Source: Maricaulis alexandrii (GTDB lineage: Bacteria; Pseudomonadota; Alphaproteobacteria; Caulobacterales; Maricaulaceae). Taken from it: a stretch of DNA of 64,000 nucleotides. Location of the stretch: NCBI RefSeq assembly GCF_005871165.1, contig NZ_SWKP01000003.1, positions 606,463 to 670,462 of the forward strand. The letters run 5' to 3'. Below the pieces are notes generated by a model. It was given only the letters and a program-made list of their open reading frames with translations, was not told the origin of the DNA and searched no databases. The translations under genes were made by a program, and so were the position numbers. This document shows, piece by piece, positions 19,293 through 28,252 of this stretch (within the stretch, counting starts at the first letter, position 1; each line of letters opens with the position of its first letter).

Positions 19293-19661
19293 CTATTTCG
19301 GCTGGGCTCCGCCATAGCAGGCGGCGAGCTGGCGGCAAATGGTCTTGGGATCGGTATAGATCCGCAGACCGTTCACTTCGGCCTCCGGATCCTGGTGCGC
19401 GACTGTGTCGGCAGCCAGGATCAGGGTCGGGGCGTTCTGGTGGTCCTCGTCCAGCAGGGCGACGATCTCCGGACGCGGACGCGCCGCCTCGATCCGCACC
19501 ACACGCACGGACTTGCTCCAGTGCGGATTGACCTCCAGTGCGCCCTCCATCGTGCAGCAATCGGCGCACAGCCAGGGACCGCCATCGGCATCATCCCACT
19601 GGCCGGTCAGCAGGAAGAGGATGTCCTGGTCCGTGTCGAGGGCGGGCTGTTCATTCATCAT
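19293..19661 (-). CDS. DUF3088 domain protein
   Basis: A 122-aa protein matching DUF3088: ILFLLTGQWDDADGGPWLCADCCTMEGALEVNPHW near residues 14-48 with a CADCC cysteine cluster, then RPRPEIVALLDEDHQNAPTLIL. The Cys-rich start resembles a thioredoxin/glutaredoxin-like fold, but the function is not known. Its ATG overlaps the MAPEG stop (ATGA), so the two are co-translated. It is followed by the repeat at 19129-19286. Confidence 0.8.
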   Translation of the reverse strand: MMNEQPALDTDQDILFLLTGQWDDADGGPWLCADCCTMEGALEVNPHWSKSVRVVRIEAARPRPEIVALLDEDHQNAPTLILAADTVAHQDPEAEVNGLRIYTDPKTICRQLAACYGGAQPK

Positions 19662-20074
19662 CGGCTGACCACCTCAACCGCCAGCACGACCCAGAAGGCC
19701 AGAAGTGCAATCACGCTGGCCCCGAAGGCCATGAAGCGGACCTGCAGATTGTTGGAGGTGATGTGGATGCCCGCATGCACGACGCGCAGGCCGAACCAGG
19801 TCCAGGCCAGCATCATCAGGATCGGACCGGCCGCATTCAGCACCATGGCGAACAGCACGCCGGCATAGAAGAGGATCGGCGTTTCCAGCTGGTTCTGGAA
19901 AGCGTTGGAGTATTGCTGGACCTTTTCCGGCCAGGCCTTCTGGCCGAGCACGATATCCTGGACCTTCACCGTGCCGGAGGAGACCGCGGAAAAGCGCAGG
20001 CCCGCCGTGGTGAAGAGAAGGGCGAAGGTCAGCGCGATCTGCGCCAGGACCGGGTAGAGAAGAGCTTCAGACAT
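19658..20074 (-). CDS. MAPEG family membrane protein
   Basis: A 138-aa four-helix membrane protein (helices about residues 4-25, 60-85, 80-102, 115-136) with the MAPEG signature (QNQLETPILFYAGVLFAMV, RVVHAGIHITSNNLQVRFMAF). Eukaryotic relatives handle glutathione and leukotriene-type substrates; bacterial members are largely uncharacterised. ATG at 20074 follows GGAG at seven bases; a GTG three bases earlier is less likely. It is coupled to the DUF3088 gene. Confidence 0.88.
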   Translation of the reverse strand: MSEALLYPVLAQIALTFALLFTTAGLRFSAVSSGTVKVQDIVLGQKAWPEKVQQYSNAFQNQLETPILFYAGVLFAMVLNAAGPILMMLAWTWFGLRVVHAGIHITSNNLQVRFMAFGASVIALLAFWVVLAVEVVSR

Positions 20075-20130
20075 CACACACTCCGTTGGGAAAGCCCGCG
20101 AGACTAGAAATCACCCCCCGCCGTGCAAGA

Positions 20131-20183
20131 CGACGCCGGGACATGGCCTCCATACGCGGATAGAGGCTTGTCCCGGCGGCGTT
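20131..20183 (-). terminator. Long hairpin after guaB
   Basis: ACGCCGGGACATGGCCTC ... GAGGCTTGTCCCGGCGGCGT forms a stem of about 18 bp with small bulges, starting two bases after the guaB stop. The minus-strand sequence after it is not a clean U-run (GTCTTG), so it is a strong structure and a plausible terminator. Confidence 0.5.
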
Positions 20184-20184
20184 T

Positions 20185-21741
<1,557 letters not shown>

Positions 21742-21767
21742 TCACGCTTGGGGGGCGCATCACCCCC

Positions 21768-22457
21768 CTACCCCAACCACGCAAAAGCCCCGTCCATAAC
21801 CGCCTGCGCGTTCTCGCGCACGATCGGGCCATGGGCCACGACCAGCTGTTGGCACGGCCAGTCCCGGATGCGGGCGATGGCCGGGCGGGCGGCAGGCTTG
21901 TCGGTGAAGGCGAGGCGGAATTTGTTGGGGACGGACAGGGTGTTGCGGGTCATCCCGTCCATCCGCGCAACCCAGCGGCGCCAGCCGGTGAACCAGTCCG
22001 GCCGGAAGTGTTGCAGCAGGTCGGTGAAAACCACCGTGCCGCTGGCGCGGTGGAAAAAGACCACTTCCGTGGTGATGGCATTGCCCGACACGACGACCTG
22101 ATCAATCTCGCCAGCCCAGGCCGGGTCGGGCGTGTCGGTCAGGGTGGTCGCGAACTCGAGATCCGGCCGCTTTTCCGCCAACCCCGGCGCAGCGTGCAGC
22201 CGGGCCGCCGGCCAGGCCGCGTGCCAGTCACTCAGGGCGAGGTCGTGCAGCGAATTGGGAGCGATGATGTCCGACACCAGGCCCAGCGCATCGATCTCCC
22301 GCTTCACCGTCTCGGTCAGGGCTATCGGCGACCAGACCCAGAGATGGCCATCGGCCAGACGGATGACCACCATCCGGGTCGGGAAGACAAATCCGCCCAT
22401 CCCGGTCACGGTCGGCCCGTCCATCAGGGCCAGCCCCGTCTCATCCATCCCGCTCAC
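21768..22457 (-). CDS. DUF4336 domain protein (metallo-beta-lactamase-like)
   Basis: A 229-aa protein matching DUF4336: VFPTRMVVIRLADGHLWVWSPIALTETVKREIDALG near the start, IIAPNSLHDLALSDW (carrying the H/D pair in place of the classical HxHxDH), then GTVVFTDLLQHF and a final VVAHGPIVREN. The MBL fold is probable but metal binding is uncertain. The start is the GTG at 22457, because GGAGG stands five bases upstream; an ATG three codons later is an alternative. The function is unknown. Confidence 0.8.
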   Translation of the reverse strand: MSGMDETGLALMDGPTVTGMGGFVFPTRMVVIRLADGHLWVWSPIALTETVKREIDALGLVSDIIAPNSLHDLALSDWHAAWPAARLHAAPGLAEKRPDLEFATTLTDTPDPAWAGEIDQVVVSGNAITTEVVFFHRASGTVVFTDLLQHFRPDWFTGWRRWVARMDGMTRNTLSVPNKFRLAFTDKPAARPAIARIRDWPCQQLVVAHGPIVRENAQAVMDGAFAWLG

Positions 22458-22539
22458 CCGAGCCTCCGGTAATCCGCTCCCGGCAATTACAGCGCGAAGT
22501 GCGGGCCGGAACAAGCAATCTCGTCCCGGCCCCGGATCG

Positions 22540-23613
22540 TCAGTCAGCGCTCTCCTGCAGACGCGCCACCACTTCGGTCTCGAAGAAGGCCTGCGCGTTC
22601 TGGTGCATCTGGCGGGTATTGTAATCGGTATTGGTGAAGACCAGGGTCACGCCGAAATCGGGCAGGATCATCACCCGATTGCCGCCATTGCCGGTCATGG
22701 CGGCAGACCAATAGGTCTCGCCCGCCACCTCATAGGGCATCAGCCACCACAGATAGCCGTATTCCCAGCCCGGCGTGTCGGGAATGCTGGCATGATGATC
22801 CAGCGAGGCCGCGATCCAGCTGTCCGGCAGGAGGTCGGGGCTTCCGGTCCGGTAAAGCTCGCCGAGAGCGCCCAGTGACCGGGCGGACAGACGCAGTCCG
22901 CCGCCCATATGCGCCTGGCCCTGCCCGTTCATGGCCCAGGCCAGATCCTCGATGCCCAGCGGGGTCAGGATGCGGCGCTCCGCATAATCGGTGAAGGCTT
23001 CGCCGGTGGCCCGTCCGACCACTTCACCCAGCAATTGGACGCCGGCCGTGCAATAGGAGAAGGCGCGCCCATAGGGGCTGTCGGCCGGCGGGGTCTGCCA
23101 GGACGGGAAGCCGCGGACCGGCAGATCCCAGAAGAATTCGCTCCAGTCCTCGACCAGATACATGCGCTCCTCATTGCCGCGGGAGAACTCGTTCCAGTCA
23201 TTGCATTCCAGGGGACTGCTCATGGTAAGCAGGTCTTCCACCGTGATGGCGAGCTTGCGCGCATCCGGACGGTCAAAGGGCATGAGTTCCGGGAAATAGC
23301 GGGCGACTGGGGTGTCGAGACTCAGCCTTCCGTCGGCAATCGCCGCTCCGACCGCCATGGAGGTCACCGTCTTGGTGACCGACCGCGTGTCGTGCAGCGT
23401 GTCCGCATCGGCGCCGGCAAAGTAGTTTTCATAGACGGGCTGACCGTCTGACAGGATCAGGACACTGGTGACACTGCCATAGGTGTCATCCTCGATGCGG
23501 GCTGTCAGGGCAGCGGCCTCGTCATCGGACAGGGTCAGCGACTGGCCTAAGGCCGGCGCCAGGGAGAGTGCGAATAGCACCGGGGTCAAAACAACAGACT
23601 TGATCATGGACAT
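22540..23613 (-). CDS. Secreted serine hydrolase, beta-lactamase/class C fold
   Basis: A 357-aa protein with a signal peptide (MSMIKSVVLTPVLFALSLAPALGQ). The nucleophile motif is S78-V-T-K81 in RSVTKTV. The usual Tyr-x-Asn motif reads SYCTAGVQLLG, so the Asn is replaced by Thr, as in some carboxylesterases and D-amino-acid peptidases rather than true beta-lactamases. GNGGNRVMILPD serves as the third motif (a HxG/KTG equivalent). It is periplasmic. It is divergent, 104 bases away, from the winged-helix/TPR regulator, which probably regulates it. Confidence 0.85.
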   Translation of the reverse strand: MSMIKSVVLTPVLFALSLAPALGQSLTLSDDEAAALTARIEDDTYGSVTSVLILSDGQPVYENYFAGADADTLHDTRSVTKTVTSMAVGAAIADGRLSLDTPVARYFPELMPFDRPDARKLAITVEDLLTMSSPLECNDWNEFSRGNEERMYLVEDWSEFFWDLPVRGFPSWQTPPADSPYGRAFSYCTAGVQLLGEVVGRATGEAFTDYAERRILTPLGIEDLAWAMNGQGQAHMGGGLRLSARSLGALGELYRTGSPDLLPDSWIAASLDHHASIPDTPGWEYGYLWWLMPYEVAGETYWSAAMTGNGGNRVMILPDFGVTLVFTNTDYNTRQMHQNAQAFFETEVVARLQESAD

Positions 23614-23717
23614 GAGCAGGGGTTTCCTCGTCACTTCGAAAGGGAGCCAAGGCTTCCGCCCTAGCCGCATCGCGTGTCCGGGATCACTTGAAGAATTCTG
23701 AATGGGTCTGAAGTGAC

Positions 23718-25319
23718 ATGACAGCCTCCCCGGACACCGCGGAAACCGGCCCCGTTCCGCCCCTCACCGGCAGTCTCAAAAGCGGTGATCTGCGCATCGA
23801 TCTGGAGCGCCGGATCGTCTGGCGCGGAAACATGCCGCTGGAGATCAGCGATCTCAGCTTCGACCTTCTGGTCGCCCTGGCCCGCCAGCCCGGCCGGGCG
23901 ATGGACATGCACGCCATGGCGCGCCAGGTCTGGAACCAGGCCTCGGTGAGCGAGGAGACGATTGCCCAGCGCGTCGCCCTCCTGCGCAAGGCGCTGGGCG
24001 ATGAAGCGCGCCAGCCGCGCTATGTCCGCACGGTCCGCAATTCCGGCTATGCTTGGATCCCGCCGGTTGCGGCCGGTCCGGCCATTCCGCTGCAGGGCCG
24101 TCTGGTAAAGGCGTTCAGCCTGGCCGGGGCTGCCCTCATCCTGGCCCTGGGCGCTGCAAGCCTGCTGCCGCGCTGGACCGAGCGGGTCGATCCCCCGACA
24201 CCAACCGCACGCCAGGCCGACAGCATCGACACCACCCTTCCCCTGCAGCGCGCCCGCAATCTGCTGGAACTGCACCGGCCGGAGGATACGGACACGGCGA
24301 TCAGCCTGCTCGAAGGCATTCTGGACGATCATCCCGACCATGCCGGCGCCCGTCTTTCGCTCAGCTTCGGCCTGACCACGCGGGCCACGAAATTCACGGC
24401 GCAGGCCGGGGATGTCAGCCGCGCCGAGGCCCTGGCCCGCAGCCTGCTGGCCGACAATGCCCGTGACGGCTCGGCCTGGCATGCCCTGGCCTATGCGCTG
24501 GATGCCCGGGGCCAGATCGACGAGGCGCTGAGCGCCTATACCCAGGCCTTCACGCTCAATCCCGGAGATGCCGCGGCCCTGTCCTCGGCGGCCTATCTCC
24601 TGCGGGTCCGCGGTCAGATCCACGCCGCCCTGGTCCTGGAAGCCCGGGCGCTGGAGGCCGGACCGCCGACGCTCTACGGCCCGCTCCAGATCGCGGTCTG
24701 CCTGGAACTGATCCACCATCCCGCCGCCGAGATCTGGTGGGAACGGGCCCTGACCGAAGGCGCCGGCACGTCCGTCATTCTGGCGGAACGGATGATGGCG
24801 GATTTGCGGGCCGGACGACCGGCCAATGCGCTGGACCGCTATCAGGCCAGCGCCCCGGGTCTTCAGGTCACGCCGCGCCTGCAGAGCCTCGCCGGCCTGG
24901 CCTATTGGCAATTGGGCGAGACCGACCGGGCCCGCCGCGTGTTCGAACGCGCCGGCGACGCCGCCCAGCCCGAACTGGCGGCGCTCAACGCCCGTGACGG
25001 ACACAGCGCGCTGTCCACCCAGGACTGGCTCAATGACGCCATGAGCGAGGGGGCCAGCTGGCCCGATTTGCGGATCCGGCTGGCCGGTGTCGAAGCCCGG
25101 GCCGGTCGCACCGGCCGCGCCCTGGAACTGGTCGGAACGGCGATCGATCTGGGCTGGCGCGATGCCGGCTGGATCGAGACCTCGCCCGCCCTGGCCCCCG
25201 TCGCGCAATCGGCGGCCTGGCCCGCCCTGGCCGCGCGGATCGAGCGCGAGCTGGACGCGCAAAGACGCCTGATCGAGGCCGACCCGGCGCTTGTTTCATT
25301 AATTTACGCCTCCGATTGA
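23718..25319 (+). CDS. CadC-like membrane regulator: winged helix, one TM helix, TPR-like C-terminus
   Basis: A 533-aa protein. Residues about 18-105 are an OmpR/PhoB winged helix (LRIDLERRIVWRGNMPLEIS, RQPGRAMDMHAMARQVWNQ, ALRKALGDEARQPRYVRTVRNSGYAW, broken here into pieces). A single membrane helix follows (about 132-155, FSLAGAALILALGAASLLP). The periplasmic part is helical repeats of TPR/SEL type to the end (e.g. AWHALAYALDARGQIDEALSAYTQAFTLNPGDAAAL). The architecture matches CadC/ToxR-type one-component sensors with TPR. It is divergent from the serine hydrolase gene, and the target may be that gene. Confidence 0.85.
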   Translation: MTASPDTAETGPVPPLTGSLKSGDLRIDLERRIVWRGNMPLEISDLSFDLLVALARQPGRAMDMHAMARQVWNQASVSEETIAQRVALLRKALGDEARQPRYVRTVRNSGYAWIPPVAAGPAIPLQGRLVKAFSLAGAALILALGAASLLPRWTERVDPPTPTARQADSIDTTLPLQRARNLLELHRPEDTDTAISLLEGILDDHPDHAGARLSLSFGLTTRATKFTAQAGDVSRAEALARSLLADNARDGSAWHALAYALDARGQIDEALSAYTQAFTLNPGDAAALSSAAYLLRVRGQIHAALVLEARALEAGPPTLYGPLQIAVCLELIHHPAAEIWWERALTEGAGTSVILAERMMADLRAGRPANALDRYQASAPGLQVTPRLQSLAGLAYWQLGETDRARRVFERAGDAAQPELAALNARDGHSALSTQDWLNDAMSEGASWPDLRIRLAGVEARAGRTGRALELVGTAIDLGWRDAGWIETSPALAPVAQSAAWPALAARIERELDAQRRLIEADPALVSLIYASD

Positions 25320-25387
25320 CCCCCGGATCGTCGCGTTTCTGACGCGTTTCCGGCCCGCTCTTGCCCTTCTCTGCGCCTGCAATCTGG

Positions 25388-25414
25388 CCGGGTGCCACAG
25401 GGACAGCACCCGGT
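25388..25414. other. Hairpin upstream of exbD
   Basis: CCGGGTGC ... GCACCCGG with a 10-base loop, followed by TTTGAGCC. It may end the regulator transcript or lie in the exbD leader. The lack of a U-run makes intrinsic termination weak. Confidence 0.35.
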
Positions 25415-25436
25415 TTGAGCCGATGGGGAGGCTTGC

Positions 25437-25847
25437 ATGCGCAAACACCGCCGCAAACGGGATGAGAGCGCCGAGGTCAATATGACCCCGATGCTGGATA
25501 TCGTCTTTATCTTGCTGATTTTCTTCATTGTTACGGCCACCTTCCTGAGTGAGGAAGGGGTCGATATGCGACCGCCGCCGGACTGTACCGGTGAGGCTTG
25601 CGGCAGGGGCCCGCCGCCGATCGTGGTCCAGGTCGACAATGAGAACCAGGTCTTCGTCAACGGCACCCGCACCGATGTCGACCGGGTGCTGGCCGCGGTC
25701 AATCGCTTCCGCTCCGAGGAGCCGGAAAGCGCTGTTCTTCTGGAGGTTTATGACGAGGCCGAACATGGCGTCATCATCCAGATCTGGGATGAAATGGGCG
25801 CCAATGGCGTGCCCGTCTCGATCCAGCGATCCCGCGACGCGGACTAG
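25437..25847 (+). CDS. ExbD/TolR family biopolymer transport protein
   Basis: A 136-aa inner-membrane protein with the ExbD start KRDESAEVNMTPMLDIVFILLIFFIVTATF: conserved Asp in the single membrane helix (residues about 17-38), then a periplasmic domain. An insertion at about residues 48-60 carries a CTGEAC Cys pair, Pro-rich on both sides. GGGGAGG is upstream of the ATG. The usual ExbB and TonB partners are absent beside it, so it is an orphan copy and must work with ExbB encoded elsewhere. It converges with the rlmE gene, overlapping it by four bases. Confidence 0.88.
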   Translation: MRKHRRKRDESAEVNMTPMLDIVFILLIFFIVTATFLSEEGVDMRPPPDCTGEACGRGPPPIVVQVDNENQVFVNGTRTDVDRVLAAVNRFRSEEPESAVLLEVYDEAEHGVIIQIWDEMGANGVPVSIQRSRDAD

Positions 25848-26599
25848 TCGTCCGACTTGCCCTTGAAGCCCATGGCCACCACGAAGGTTTCGGCACTTTC
25901 CGACCGGCTCGCATCCGGTTTGAAGTGCCGGACCTTCTCGAAATTGTGCTTCAACAGGTCCAGCAGGTCGCCGTCGGATCCGCCCTGGAAAACCTTGGCG
26001 ACAAAGAACCCGCCGGGCTTCAGGGTCTCCAGTGCGAAGTGCGCGGCCAGTTCGACCAGTGCCACAATGCGCAGATGGTCGGTTTTCTTGTGGCCGGTCG
26101 TCCAGGGCGCCAGGTCGGAGATGACGGCATCGGCGGCACCGCCCATTTCCGCCTTCACCAGGTCCGGCGCATCATCCTCGCTGAAATCATGCTGCAACAG
26201 GGTCGCGCCCGGGATCGGGTCGATCTCCAGCAGGTCGATCCCGACCACTTCGGAGGCCTTGGCCTTCAGTGCCACCTGGACCCACCCCCCCGGCGCCGAG
26301 CCCAGATCGACCACCCGCATGCCCGGCCGGAAGAGTTTGAAGCGCTCGTCCAGCTGCAGGAGTTTGTAGGCCGCTCGGGAGCGATAGCCCTCCATCTGGG
26401 CCTTCTTCACATAGGGATCGTTCAGCTGGCGCTGCAGCCAGCGCGTCGACGAGGATTTGCGGCCCCGGGCGGTTTTCACCCGTTCGAACATCTGCTTGGC
26501 CGCACGGGCATCTCCGCCCTTGGTGACAGGGCCCGAGCGCCGGCGCCGGCGCTTCTCGCCGCCCTCTTCATTTTCCGGCTTGTCGTTCTCGTCACTCAT
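25844..26599 (-). CDS. rlmE: 23S rRNA (uridine-2'-O) methyltransferase RlmE/FtsJ
   Basis: A 251-aa protein with the FtsJ-type SAM motif I VVDLGSAPGGW (about residues 97-107). The K-D-K-E tetrad is represented by the Asp of ISDLAPWTTGHKKTDHLR, the Lys of FVAKVFQG and the Glu of SRSESAETFVV; the first Lys lies in GYRSRAAYKLLQ. An extended, very basic N-terminal 35 residues (EEGGEKRRRRRSGP) is typical for alphaproteobacteria. The start at 26599 overlaps the Ppx/GppA stop (ATGA). The longer frame to 26875 is an antisense shadow. It methylates U2552-type positions of the ribosome. Confidence 0.95.
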   Translation of the reverse strand: MSDENDKPENEEGGEKRRRRRSGPVTKGGDARAAKQMFERVKTARGRKSSSTRWLQRQLNDPYVKKAQMEGYRSRAAYKLLQLDERFKLFRPGMRVVDLGSAPGGWVQVALKAKASEVVGIDLLEIDPIPGATLLQHDFSEDDAPDLVKAEMGGAADAVISDLAPWTTGHKKTDHLRIVALVELAAHFALETLKPGGFFVAKVFQGGSDGDLLDLLKHNFEKVRHFKPDASRSESAETFVVAMGFKGKSDD

Positions 26600-27702
26600 G
26601 TCTCGGCTCCGGACGGTGCGCCGGACCGTTTCCGCCGGCGACGTCGCTTCTTGGTCCGCCGCATCAGATTGAGCAGCATGCCCTCGCGCAGCCCCCGGTC
26701 CCCGACCCGCAAACGGTCGGCCGGCCAGGCTTCTGCCACCGCCTCGTAAATCGCACAGCCCGCCAAGACAAGCTCGGCGCGGTCCGACCCGATGGTCGGC
26801 TCCTGGGCCCGCCCCTCGATATCCAGGTTGCGAAGCCGGGCACAGGCGGCCAGGGCCTCCTCCCCGCTCATCCACAATCCATCGACTTTCGACCGGTCAT
26901 AGCGGGGCAGACGAAGATGGACGCCGGCCATGGATGTGACGGTGCCGCTCGTCCCCACGAGGTGGCCGCGCCCCTCATCGAACAGGCCGCGCATGGCCTT
27001 GGCGCCGCGCGGCGTCTTGATCTGACGCCGGGCATAGGCCTTCATGTCCTCATACCAGGCCTCGCGATCCTCGCGCTCGGGAAAGCGTTCCGACAGGGTC
27101 ACCACGCCGACCGGTGCCGAGGTCCAGGACTTCATCGGCGGACGGCCGCCGCTTTCGGGTCCGCCGCGGCGGCGCCATTCGGCCAGGTCCACCCAGGACA
27201 ATTCCGTCGATCCGCCGCCGATATCGATCACCAGGGCCGCATCCTTGTCCGGGTCGAGCAGGTCGACACAGCCATGCACGGCCAGGCGGGCCTCTTCCTC
27301 CGGGGAGATCAGGTCGAATTCCAGGCCGGTTTCCGTCCGCACCCGTTCCAGGAAGGCTTCGCCATTGCCCGCCATGCGGCAGGCCTGGGTGGCGATGGAG
27401 CGATGCTTGACGACATTGTGCCGGCGGATCTTGCTGGCGCAGATTTTCAGCGCCTCGACCGCACGATCCATCGCGTCCTGGGAGAGATTGCCCTCGCTGG
27501 CCACACCTTCCCCGAGCCGCACGACGCGAGAGAAGGCATCCACCACCTGAAATCCGCTGCCCGTACGTTGGGCCAGCAGCATCCGGCAATTATTCGTGCC
27601 CAGATCGATTGCGCCGTACACCGGGGCGGGTGCGCGCTTGCGACCTCCCCGTTTGCGTCCGGCGGTCGGGCCGCCCGGTGAACCGGGCTTGGTCTCCGCC
27701 AT
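26596..27702 (-). CDS. Ppx/GppA exopolyphosphatase-family protein
   Basis: A 368-aa ASKHA-fold phosphatase with Phosphate1 loop GAIDLGTNNCRMLLA (residues about 30-44) and Phosphate2 motif VIDIGGGSTELSWV (about 172-185). It lacks the C-terminal HD domain of full-length Ppx, so it is the short GppA-like alphaproteobacterial form. The Lys/Arg-rich tail (RRTKKRRRRRKRSG) is notable. It acts on polyphosphate or pppGpp in the family. It is co-translated with rlmE through an ATGA overlap, an arrangement common in this class. Confidence 0.9.
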   Translation of the reverse strand: MAETKPGSPGGPTAGRKRGGRKRAPAPVYGAIDLGTNNCRMLLAQRTGSGFQVVDAFSRVVRLGEGVASEGNLSQDAMDRAVEALKICASKIRRHNVVKHRSIATQACRMAGNGEAFLERVRTETGLEFDLISPEEEARLAVHGCVDLLDPDKDAALVIDIGGGSTELSWVDLAEWRRRGGPESGGRPPMKSWTSAPVGVVTLSERFPEREDREAWYEDMKAYARRQIKTPRGAKAMRGLFDEGRGHLVGTSGTVTSMAGVHLRLPRYDRSKVDGLWMSGEEALAACARLRNLDIEGRAQEPTIGSDRAELVLAGCAIYEAVAEAWPADRLRVGDRGLREGMLLNLMRRTKKRRRRRKRSGAPSGAET

Positions 27703-27841
27703 GATATTCCCTCTTGCCGACCGGCGCGCTCCAGCGGCCCGAAGGCCACGGCGCGTCTCGAATCGACCATGAAACAGTGTCTTGTCCAGAATACCCGCCT
27801 GACCTCCCTCTGCAAGGATGCGTGACGGAAAGCACCTGTTT

Positions 27842-27880
27842 TCGTAGCTTGTTGCTCAAATCACCCCATATAGGGGGTTG
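27842..27880 (+). promoter_or_regulatory. Candidate heat-shock-type promoter upstream of hspQ
   Basis: CTTG at 27848-27851 is followed 12 bases later by CCCCATATA (27864-27872), resembling the sigma-32 pattern but with a spacer shorter than consensus. The position, about 40 bases before the hspQ start, is suitable. This is a pattern reading only. Confidence 0.3.
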
Positions 27881-27910
27881 AGGACATCAAAACAGAAACG
27901 CGTTAGAGTC

Positions 27911-28252
27911 ATGGACATGGATATCCGGCACGCCAAATTCGGTCTCGGCGATGTGGTTCGTCACCGCCTCTTCCCCTTCCGGGGTGTCGTGGTGGATGTG
28001 GACCCGGAATTCGCCAATACCGAGGAATGGTATGAGGCCATTCCCGAAGATATCCGGCCGCGCAAGGACCAGCCCTTCTACCATTTGCTGGCGGAGAATG
28101 AGGACAGCTATTACGGCGCCTATGTCTCCGAGGGCAATCTTCTGCCCGACGCCGAAAACGGCCCGGTCGGTCATCCGCAAATTCCCGAAGCCTTCGAGGA
28201 TTTCGACGGCCAGCGCTATACGCTGCGCGAAGGCCCCGACGGGGCCCACTAG
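27911..28252 (+). CDS. hspQ: Heat-shock protein HspQ
   Basis: A 113-aa protein of the HspQ/YccV family (HAKFGLGDVVRHRLFPFRGVVVDVDPEF, then NTEEWYEAIP, QPFYHLLAENEDSYYGAYVSEGNLL). HspQ modulates Lon protease and replication in enterobacteria. Start MDMDIRH was chosen where homology begins, though no good ribosome site precedes it; an upstream TTG at 27878 is in frame. It is divergent from the ppx gene and convergent with the acyl-CoA ligase gene, which overlaps its end by four bases. Confidence 0.9.
   Translation: MDMDIRHAKFGLGDVVRHRLFPFRGVVVDVDPEFANTEEWYEAIPEDIRPRKDQPFYHLLAENEDSYYGAYVSEGNLLPDAENGPVGHPQIPEAFEDFDGQRYTLREGPDGAH

Noticed and set aside
26600..26875. N-terminal extension of rlmE by 92 codons
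   Set aside because: It overlaps the Ppx/GppA gene out of frame. The internal ATG at 26599 forms the common ATGA coupling and begins at family homology.
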